From: Methylobacter sp. KS41
Lineage (GTDB): Bacteria; Pseudomonadota; Gammaproteobacteria; Methylococcales; Methylomonadaceae
Direction of reading: 5' to 3'
DNA length: 64,000 nucleotides
NCBI GenBank assembly: GCA_002862125.1
Contig: PHSP01000003.1
Location: 558,001-622,000, forward strand
The notes under the pieces were generated by a model. The model saw only the letters and a program-made list of their open reading frames with translations, was not told the origin of the DNA and did not search any database. Below are positions 57,436 through 64,000 of this stretch, piece by piece (positions within the stretch are counted from its first letter, which is position 1; each line of letters begins with the position of its first letter). Position numbers and translations under genes: made by a program.

Positions 57436-57535
57436 GGGTCGGCTGTTGCCGATGGCAGCGTTGGAAATTTATAAATCTGAATGACCGGTATGGAGAAACG
57501 GATTTTTCAGGCTGACGAATATCAGCTGCCGGCCA
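57436..57535 (+). repeat. 100-bp dispersed repeat copy R3
   Basis: Partner of R2 in direct orientation, 3402 bases apart. The KAP gene is the only gene between them. Confidence 0.9.
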
Positions 57536-57855
57536 TCAAGTGACGGTTGCGAGTGGCTGCTTTGGAGCGATGAATATGGCGGAATGAAGGTTGACAATTA
57601 GCCAACCGCAACCATTGAACTTCAATCTTACTCATACCGAATCTAGAAACCATCAATTAATTAGCAATCGACATAAAATTGTCACACAAATTTAATGCGA
57701 TTTAACTTACAAATCCGTTAATCTCTCTGCTTGCATAAAAATAGCCAAAGCCCCAGCCATCTATAACGATATTTTTATGGATGCTAAAAGCTGTGGCGGT
57801 TGATTGTGATGCAAGCCTCTTTTTAACCGATATTATCAAGCAAAAGGACAACCCT

Positions 57856-58647
57856 ATGCAATACGGAAAAACTTTACTTTCAGCCGGTGTGCTGCTCAGC
57901 TTAACCACGCTAAATGCCCAGGCGGCGTTGACTGTCAATGACGGTGGCTTAAGCGTATACGATAGCGGCCTCAAAGCCACCTGGACGCAGGACGCCAACC
58001 TATTAGGCACGCTGGAAAACACTCAAGGCTACAATAAAGTAGTCAATGCAGTGATTGCAGCCGGCGGTGGCGTGATTCATGACACCCCCAATTATTATTT
58101 TGATAACGGCACGTACACTCTGACTACTGCGGATTTTAGCATCGGCGGAATGGTTGATTGGTGGGCGGGTCAAGCTTACGTGCATTATCTAGACAGCTTG
58201 AACAACGGTCGGGGCTATGCCGGTTCCAACCATTGGGCTTTGCCGACGACACCGGATAGCAGCGCTTCCTATGGCTTCAATATTACTAATAGCCAACTGG
58301 GTGAATTGTACTACAACGAACTTAACGCAACAGCTTATCCTGCAGTAAATTATGGCATTCTAGGCACCAGAACCTTTATGGATACATCGGCTTCATCGGG
58401 GCCTTTTAGCAACGCTCACGCCTACGCGTACTGGTCTGGTACGGAGTATGCGTCCTATCCTAGCGACTCATGGCTCTTCTTTACCACCACTGGCTTCCAG
58501 AACTACGGCAATAAGACCAATCAGTTCTATGCATGGGCAGTCAGTCCAGGACAAGTGTCCGCCGTGCCAGTACCGGGAGCTGTCTGGTTGTTTGGGACTG
58601 GCCTGTCGGGATTGCTTGGCCTGAAGCGACGCGGGCACACTGGGTAA
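57856..58647 (+). CDS. DUF1566 / PEP-CTERM protein, likely DGR variable target
   Basis: A 263-residue secreted protein. The start at 57856 (AAAAGGA upstream) gives a signal peptide, MQYGKTLLSAGVLLSLTTLN, cut after AQA. The middle has the DUF1566 C-type-lectin-like pattern. Near the C-terminus AYWSGTEYASYPSDSWLFFT then YAWAVSPGQVSAVPVPG look like the variable region of diversity-generating-retroelement targets. A PEP-CTERM-like sorting tail ends the protein (AVWLFGTGLSGLLGLKRRGH). An avd remnant follows 96 bases later. So the protein was probably a diversified surface ligand-binding protein and may now be fixed. Confidence 0.8.
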   Translation: MQYGKTLLSAGVLLSLTTLNAQAALTVNDGGLSVYDSGLKATWTQDANLLGTLENTQGYNKVVNAVIAAGGGVIHDTPNYYFDNGTYTLTTADFSIGGMVDWWAGQAYVHYLDSLNNGRGYAGSNHWALPTTPDSSASYGFNITNSQLGELYYNELNATAYPAVNYGILGTRTFMDTSASSGPFSNAHAYAYWSGTEYASYPSDSWLFFTTTGFQNYGNKTNQFYAWAVSPGQVSAVPVPGAVWLFGTGLSGLLGLKRRGHTG

Positions 58648-58682
58648 TTGGGTGCTTTGGGTCATTTTGTTCTTTTGGGGGT

Positions 58683-58715
58683 CAAGGGGGCTATCACCCC
58701 CCCTTGCGGTTTTTT
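58683..58715 (+). terminator. hairpin with T-run after the DGR target
   Basis: CAAGGGGG pairs perfectly with CCCCCTTG around CTATCACC, and CGGTTTTTTGG follows. It fits an intrinsic terminator. Hairpins just after the variable region are also needed for homing in known DGRs, so a double role is possible. Confidence 0.75.
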
Positions 58716-58743
58716 GGTAATGGGTTACCAGTGAGTCTAAGGC

Positions 58744-58967
58744 ATGGGGCGATACGAACATTTGCCTATCTACCGAGACGCCTTGAATCTGGCGGTGAAT
58801 TTTGAAAAGATCGTCGCCGGATTCAGCCGCTACCACAAATACACATTGGGAACTGAACTGCGTAACGCCAGCCGAAAATCGGTGCTCTGATTATCCAGGC
58901 CAATAATCAAAGTGACAAACTGCCGGGTTTGCTGGCCTTGCGCGATCATCTGGAAGTACTGCTGTAG
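58744..58967 (+). pseudogene. avd: frameshifted avd (DGR accessory protein)
   Basis: The frame at 58744 codes for MGRYEHLPIYRDALNLAVNF, then EKIVAGFSRYHKYTLGTELR, a very typical Avd/four-helix-bundle N-terminus, and stops at 58890. A shifted frame continues LIIQANNQSDKLPGLLALRD to HLEVLL and a stop at 58967. The two pieces make about 73 residues where the family has about 110-125, so the gene is both frameshifted and cut short. Avd helps the DGR reverse transcriptase start cDNA. No reverse transcriptase or template repeat is found after it. Confidence 0.82.
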
Positions 58968-59168
58968 TTAAAACTCAATGGGTCGACTGCCGTCGATCAG
59001 AAAACAAAAAATTACTCATTACCAGCGACGGCTTTTGAATAATTTCAAGTGGCAGGCTTGAATCAAAAAGGATAGTGATCTTCAATTGAATAGGCAACAA
59101 ATCTTAACCACTACTATTTTGATTTTAATGACCTTACATTAACATTAAACAGCGATTGCAAATTGCTA

Positions 59169-59480
59169 TTAGAGGTTACTCAAGAATTCGTTTTTGTTAT
59201 GGCCCTCTGCAATCAATGCTTTTAGCCACTTTGGCGCTAATCCTCGCCCCGTCCAGGTTTGAGAATAGTTATCTGGATTGCGATATTTTGCTGGAATCTT
59301 AGCTGACGTGGCTTTAACGGCTTCGTGAATTTCCACTGTCACACCAATTGAGGCCGCCAATTCCTTAATTTGAGCAATGACTTCCTTATGCTTAGTGCGT
59401 TTTAGTGCTTCTAAATGCGCTTGTGCTTCTGCAATTATTGCCAATAATTCTTCTTGGGATTTATTTTGAATCTCTTTCAT
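59169..59480 (-). CDS. H-NS family nucleoid protein
   Basis: A 103-residue H-NS-like protein. The N-terminal coiled coil (SQEELLAIIAEAQAHLEALK) serves for dimerisation. The C-terminal DNA-binding part is YRNPDNYSQTWTGRGLAPKW, the classic motif with Gly-Arg-Gly. Such proteins silence A+T-rich foreign DNA, which fits the A+T-rich modules on both sides. It is short compared with enteric H-NS but normal for the H-NS/BpH3-type group. Confidence 0.93.
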   Translation of the reverse strand: MKEIQNKSQEELLAIIAEAQAHLEALKRTKHKEVIAQIKELAASIGVTVEIHEAVKATSAKIPAKYRNPDNYSQTWTGRGLAPKWLKALIAEGHNKNEFLSNL

Positions 59481-60668
59481 TGCTATTATTTAATTTAAAA
59501 TTTGTTATTCAACTTAAAATTCACGAGTATAAAATAACATAACAATATAATAATAACTATCCATATCCAGTCTGATAAAAGCTAATTAATAGCGCCATCA
59601 ATTATCACTTGCCGTAATTTTAACTCCCATTAACAGAAATTACTGATAATGAATTATGCTACGGTTATTTGCAATTGACTGGTATACCCGCTCAATAATA
59701 TCATTTAAAACTGTATTACTCGTCTAGTCTTCTATTAGGATGATGTGTTTAGTTCCATCTGAATACATCATCCTACATAAAACAGAACTTGTTAATCCTG
59801 CCAATTTTTTTTCATAAAGCTTAAGGCGCGAGATCAATAGGCTTTATCGGGATAAACTTTGGGGCAATTGATTGAGCGCAGTATAACTTTCAATATTCTT
59901 GCGGGGTGCGCCACGTCTTGTATCTGGCACTTCAGGAAAGTCTCCTCTGCGCAAAAGCCTTATCTTTGGCCCCCGCTTAGGCCTGAAATACATAAATAGC
60001 TGATGAATATTCGGGCTCAACCTGAACACCCATTCTGGTTTCAATCTGAACACTTTTATAGATTTTTGTTCCAGAATCGGTGTTCAAGTCAGGCTAGAAT
60101 CACTGTTCAACTTAAATCAGAATATGTAGCTAGTTCCTTAGAAACTAAAAAACGGTTTAATTGTCATCGTTCTCATTATCTGAGATCTTACGTTCTTGAT
60201 CTCTCTATTTGACTAAATCATGGTCCTGAAACCTACAATCAATGTGCCTAGATTGAAAAAACTTTCGCGTTTACTGTTTTCATTTTATGAAATAGTAAGG
60301 TCCATCAGTAAAAAAGTTAAGTCGTACCAATAATAATGTTAGGTCCGCTTGTTGATTTTCAAGAATTTACATTTATTATTCACTTTTATTTGAGGCAACT
60401 TATCCAAAACATCGCTCTACCAAACTCTTTATATCATCTTATTTTCATTATTAATAATGTTGTTGATAAAGAAATTTTGTAACACGGCGAATTGGTGTGT
60501 CCGAATTGGTTAACAAATAAATCTTGTTAAACTAAAGTAAACTTAACTCGGCTTGTTAGAAACTTGCAAAAAATGATGGTCTCAGTCTATTAACACCTTT
60601 TAGGCCAACTTTTCAATACCTTAACTTATACAACTACTTTCCTTAAACTGATTTGGGACCAAGCCAAC
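59481..60668. other. A+T-rich non-coding stretch with IS21-like repeats
   Basis: Almost 1.2 kb without a supported gene. Frames such as 59844-60053 (minus) have no family match. It contains the repeat set at 60020-60125 and long A+T-rich tracts that may be an H-NS binding region or the promoter area for the gene at 60669. Confidence 0.5.
60020..60125 (+). repeat. IS21-like terminal repeat remnant
   Basis: TGAACACCCATTCTGG and CCAGAATCGGTGTTCA form a 16-bp inverted pair with one mismatch, and AGAATCACTGTTCAA repeats the second one directly. Multiple copies of a GAATCnnTGTTCA motif are typical of the ends of IS21-family elements. No istA or istB gene is present here. Confidence 0.45.
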
Positions 60669-61649
60669 ATGACTCCAGTTTTTAACAAAGAAAAACTCGA
60701 AAAAATGCTGATCAATAAGAACTACTGTTTTGAAGATTCTTTTTTTGAACCATCCAGTACAGAGCCCATCGACGAAGATAAGCTTAATTTAGATAATTTG
60801 CGGGGTTACCTAAATGAAACGTACAAATCAGGTGAAAAACCTTATATCCACCAAAAAACAATCGAGAAAATAATTAACACACCTCATGCTCAAAAATGTA
60901 TCAAACAAAACAAATCAGAATATTACAAAGTACTGACACACTTTACGATTTTATCTAAAGTTAAAAGGGGGTGGGTTAATTTATTCTCTAACAGTTCTAC
61001 AGGGACCTCAAAGCCTTCTCTTTCAGATACCCCTTCTCGACATTCAAATAAAAATGCAAAATTATTAAATGATGCAATTATCCATTGTTTTTACTCTCGC
61101 CTTATAGAAGGTATGACTGAACAAGACAGGTCTACATACGAAATCCTATTACCTAGTGGCTATAATCCTTCTGGCTTTGATAGTTTACTTTATTTACTAG
61201 GTAAAACTATTCAAGATTTATTTTGTATACAAGAAAGAATATTTTTTATTTCCAACGATAACGTCTTGTCCCTATATACGGATTTTGAAAATATTAGTGA
61301 CTCAATTCGCCAAGTAATTATTGTTATTTTCAGTCAGAACACAAAAGATGGATGTGATGACCCCCTTCGAGCTACGCTTCTAAAATTTGCCTCTATTAAC
61401 CGTGCGATAAATTGCATAGACGCCGTCATCAATATAATTAACAAAGTAATTGAGACTCTACCAGATAATAATATTGGACATTTATTGAATATCAATTCCG
61501 AATCTGAAATTTTGCCTACCATATTGGATATTTTTAATGTACAGATTACAAAGGTACCAATTGATCTAATTGATTGTTCTAAATTAGTTTGCAAGCTTTA
61601 TATTATGACTAATTTACCTTGTGAAACACCTAGATATAAGCATAAATGA
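60669..61649 (+). CDS. hypothetical protein next to integrase
   Basis: A 326-residue protein, MTPVFNKEKLEKMLINKNYC..., rich in Lys, Asn and Ile, without signal peptide and with no motif I recognise. The middle is serine-rich (SNSSTGTSKPSLSDTPSRHS). A mostly helical fold is likely. It is followed 15 bases later by another unknown gene, and both lie beside a DUF4224-integrase pair, so they are probable cargo of an integrated element. The ribosome binding site is weak. Confidence 0.55.
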   Translation: MTPVFNKEKLEKMLINKNYCFEDSFFEPSSTEPIDEDKLNLDNLRGYLNETYKSGEKPYIHQKTIEKIINTPHAQKCIKQNKSEYYKVLTHFTILSKVKRGWVNLFSNSSTGTSKPSLSDTPSRHSNKNAKLLNDAIIHCFYSRLIEGMTEQDRSTYEILLPSGYNPSGFDSLLYLLGKTIQDLFCIQERIFFISNDNVLSLYTDFENISDSIRQVIIVIFSQNTKDGCDDPLRATLLKFASINRAINCIDAVINIINKVIETLPDNNIGHLLNINSESEILPTILDIFNVQITKVPIDLIDCSKLVCKLYIMTNLPCETPRYKHK

Positions 61650-61664
61650 TTCGAGGAAATCCAT

Positions 61665-62111
61665 ATGAGCCCTGGGAACATTGCCGTATCTGCTGCTCTT
61701 CTTTTCAACGATTTTTTGCATCAAAGGAAACTCCATCTCAACATTAAAGGTGAAACAAATAATTCCATTTTGATCTATAAAACATTATCTGATTTTTTAA
61801 AATATAAAAATGACATAGATAATTTAGATCATAAAATCTTATGGGATAGAGGATTTTCAGAAGAACTATGTAAATTTCTGACTACCCGTTACTCTATTTC
61901 TGTGTTTGGTATATCTGAAGATTACCCAAGTCAAATTGGTGCAGTACATCATGCTAATATCAAAAGACAAAAATTTCAGCTTCAGAGAGAAGCATATGAA
62001 TTGGTAAAGGATATGAGTATAAATGATGCTGCTCAACGAATCGCTCAACTTCATAACATTGTTAAAGAATATATTCATGATGCCGGTCATAATATTGCGT
62101 ATGAACTTTGA
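61665..62111 (+). CDS. hypothetical protein, second of a pair
   Basis: A 148-residue protein behind a strong GAGGAAA site. It starts MSPGNIAVSAALLFNDFLHQ and ends HDAGHNIAYEL; there is no known motif. It has a helical C-terminus (NDAAQRIAQLHNIVKEYIHD). Close spacing makes it part of one operon with the 326-residue gene; the two may be a toxin-antitoxin-like or defence pair, but nothing in the sequence proves this. Confidence 0.55.
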   Translation: MSPGNIAVSAALLFNDFLHQRKLHLNIKGETNNSILIYKTLSDFLKYKNDIDNLDHKILWDRGFSEELCKFLTTRYSISVFGISEDYPSQIGAVHHANIKRQKFQLQREAYELVKDMSINDAAQRIAQLHNIVKEYIHDAGHNIAYEL

Positions 62112-62858
62112 AAAGAGTGAATTTCAAAAAAATAATAGGCCTTACGCCCTTATAGCTTCTTTCTTAGATTGCTCCCATTACATTCTTATGTTGTTAATGA
62201 CGAGCGCTACTGCCTTAGAGCCAGCTTGATACTTAAATTCCAGGCTATAATTTCAGGGCGTCACTATTTATTTAGGGGCGCTCTTGTCAACATATTTGGC
62301 AATATATATATCCGACCGGCTGCAGCCCCAATTCTCATCACATAGCCTTTACTTGTTATCCAGTATGGGTTGAACATTTGTACCACATTAACTTAACACT
62401 TCAGGAGATGTTTACAGTTTTCTCTGACAGACCAACAACAACCCTAAGTCATACTTGAGCGCTAGGAGGAGGATTAAATTCGTTACTTCGCTATTACTCT
62501 TTTTTCAATATTTCAGTTTTGTGATCATTTCAAAGTTAAAAAAATAAGTTTATTTCCTTTTTTCGCAACACTGTTGAGATTAGGATACCTAAAAAATGTT
62601 AGGAAAATCGTAAGTAAGGTTATCCGCATAAATTTTAAGGCAACTTTGAGGGTTTTAATTAAAAATGACGTGCAAATTTAGAAATCAATTTGATGGGAAC
62701 AAAGCTTTTAGGTGGCAGTCAAGAAAAATTATTTTTATTAGCCTTTCGAGGTTTACAAAATGTAGTTCAAATCTTCGACAAACAACCATTTGTAAACATG
62801 AAAACTCGTTAGCATTTAACCTAAGCAATATGTGTAATGGTATTGAAGGACTTACACT
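62112..62858. other. non-coding stretch before the integrase
   Basis: No gene supported. It contains A+T-rich sequence and the promoter area of the DUF4224-integrase pair. An attachment site could be here but I cannot recognise one. Confidence 0.45.
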
Positions 62859-63071
62859 GTGAATACTCTCATCACTATCGAACAACTCAAATCCGTTACA
62901 GGCTACAATCGCCCCGGCGACATAGAGCGCTGCTTGCGAGGAGCTGGGGTTCGTTTCCTGCATGGTAAGGATGGGAAAATTTTCACCACAGTTGATGCAA
63001 TCAACGCAGCAATGGGATTAAAATTTGAAATCTCCGGCACAACTGAAGAGGTAATCGATTTTATCGATTAA
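62859..63071 (+). CDS. DUF4224 protein
   Basis: A 70-residue protein starting with GTG behind GAAGGA. TIEQLKSVTGYNRPGDIERC and LRGAGVRFLHGKDGKIFTTV match DUF4224, a small helix-turn-helix-like protein that is generally found just before phage-type integrases. It probably acts as excisionase or regulator. Its stop is followed directly by the integrase ATG. Confidence 0.85.
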   Translation: MNTLITIEQLKSVTGYNRPGDIERCLRGAGVRFLHGKDGKIFTTVDAINAAMGLKFEISGTTEEVIDFID

Positions 63072-64000
63072 ATGATCATGACTAAAGGCCCTACTCGAAC
63101 TGCTAACATACCTGCTAACATTGATGCAAAAAAATTGCCTACAGGGGTTTGGTGGGATAAATCGGGAGCTGGTAAATGGATGTTCAAATACAAAGACACG
63201 GACTTGGGAAAATGGCGATCAAAGCGACTGATTGGCCCAAAATCTTCTCTGGCAGAAATATGGCAAGCATACGAAAGCCTCAATGCTCCTATGGCTGCTA
63301 CTTTTGCTTCAATTAGTCTTGATTTCCAGTTGACACCTATCTGGCGTAAATTAGCCTCATCAACACAAAAGGATTATTTAGATTGTCATCAGCACATATG
63401 TGGACGCAAAATCTCAACTAATGACACACTTGGTGAGTTACCAATTACTAAATGGACAGTCGGTCTCGTCAGAAAATATCGAGACTCACGCGGCGAATCA
63501 TCGGAAAGCAGGGCCAATAAAGAACTTGCATATATTAAAAGGGTTTTTTCCTGGGCATACGAATATGAAAAAATTAAATTCAATCCAACGCTAGGGGTGA
63601 AGAAGCTATCAATTAAGCCTCGACAACACTACGCCGAAGATCGTGATTACGAATTCATGCTTCAGATTGCTAAAGAGTCTAATTATTGGTATGTATGGCC
63701 GGCAATGGAAATCGCTTATCTATGCCGCATGCGACTATCAGAAGTATTAGATCTTACTGATGCCAATGTCTTAGCAGAAGGGCTGCTAATCAAACGTCGT
63801 AAAGGTTCCCGTGACAATATTACGGAATGGAATACTCGACTTCGTACTGCCTGGGATTTCGCCGTTAACAAAAGAAACCGGATATTGTTAGATCGAAAAC
63901 AGCCTCATCCGATTCGTGCTGAAGATAGACACATCATTATCAGCGAACGCACGGGTGATAAGATCGTAGTCGATAGCCTAAAAACGGCTATGGGACGAAT
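63072..64000 (+). CDS. tyrosine integrase, 3' end outside window
   Basis: The frame is open from the ATG at 63072 to the right edge (309 codons), so the gene is partial. The N-terminus (TGVWWDKSGAGKWMFKYKDT) is an arm-binding-like region. The SAM-like core-binding part (NKELAYIKRVFSWAYEYEKI) and the start of the catalytic domain (MEIAYLCRMRLSEVLDLTDA with the first catalytic Arg) follow. The remaining catalytic residues would be beyond the edge. It resembles phage/genomic-island integrases that are paired with DUF4224. The element it moves may extend right, or left to include the unknown gene pair. Confidence 0.88.
   Translation, partial: MIMTKGPTRTANIPANIDAKKLPTGVWWDKSGAGKWMFKYKDTDLGKWRSKRLIGPKSSLAEIWQAYESLNAPMAATFASISLDFQLTPIWRKLASSTQKDYLDCHQHICGRKISTNDTLGELPITKWTVGLVRKYRDSRGESSESRANKELAYIKRVFSWAYEYEKIKFNPTLGVKKLSIKPRQHYAEDRDYEFMLQIAKESNYWYVWPAMEIAYLCRMRLSEVLDLTDANVLAEGLLIKRRKGSRDNITEWNTRLRTAWDFAVNKRNRILLDRKQPHPIRAEDRHIIISERTGDKIVVDSLKTAMGR

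Noticed and set aside
58968-59168. DGR template repeat and reverse transcriptase after avd
   Set aside because: The stretch is too short for a reverse transcriptase and shows no copy of the variable region.
59844-60053. Minus-strand frame of 69 residues
   Set aside because: No ribosome site, overlaps the IS21-like repeat area and has no recognisable family.

Overview
The window looks like chromosome of a gammaproteobacterium, most likely a Methylococcales-type methanotroph. This is an inference from gene content: H-NS, a Thivi_2564-type membrane protein, a YqjD/YqjE-type operon, CsbD and BON stress proteins, and a DUF1566/PEP-CTERM diversity-generating-retroelement target. No rRNA, tRNA or methane oxidation gene is present to prove it. 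Nearly everything here is accessory DNA or envelope/stress functions.

Region 1 (1-3631) holds the 3' part of an SMC/Rad50-like ATPase, a VapBC-like toxin-antitoxin pair and an HNH nuclease. Region 2 (about 4300-19100) is a co-directional block of mobile-element housekeeping genes: RecT/Bet annealing protein, YqaJ exonuclease, MoxR/CobS-like AAA ATPase, WGR-like protein, DUF3150 protein, CobT-like VWA protein, RadC, and small proteins. It resembles the recombination/AAA-VWA block of SXT/R391-type conjugative elements, but no transfer genes are visible. Two insertion sequences (IS1634-like and ISAs1) cut recT and the VWA gene; the target duplications can be read exactly and the original frames restored on paper. 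Most genes of this block carry a short structured leader between the previous gene and the ribosome binding site.

Region 3 (19370-30190) is dominated by a 2923-residue cyclic beta-1,2-glucan synthase, followed by IS remnants and an IS1595-family transposase. Region 4 (30275-46860) is a cluster of envelope/stress genes: three CsbD proteins, two BON lipoproteins, RlpA-like lipoprotein, small membrane proteins, YqjD/YqjE-like operon, transglutaminase (with a premature stop), oleate hydratase, DUF2252, a Crp/Fnr regulator and a hybrid sensor kinase with a REC-PAS protein. Seven copies of a 14-bp palindrome with CRP-like spacing lie upstream of genes here, each with flanks oriented towards the downstream gene; this suggests a local regulon, perhaps run by the Crp/Fnr protein at 32901.

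Region 5 (46861-64000) is a chain of horizontally acquired modules: an A+T-rich two-gene unit encoding a 1768-residue membrane-anchored CHAT-type protease candidate and a coupled 269-residue partner; a membrane KAP NTPase; direct repeats bounding these units; the remnant of a diversity-generating retroelement (lectin-fold target plus frameshifted avd, no reverse transcriptase); an H-NS protein; two unknown A+T-rich genes; and a DUF4224-integrase pair that runs off the right edge.
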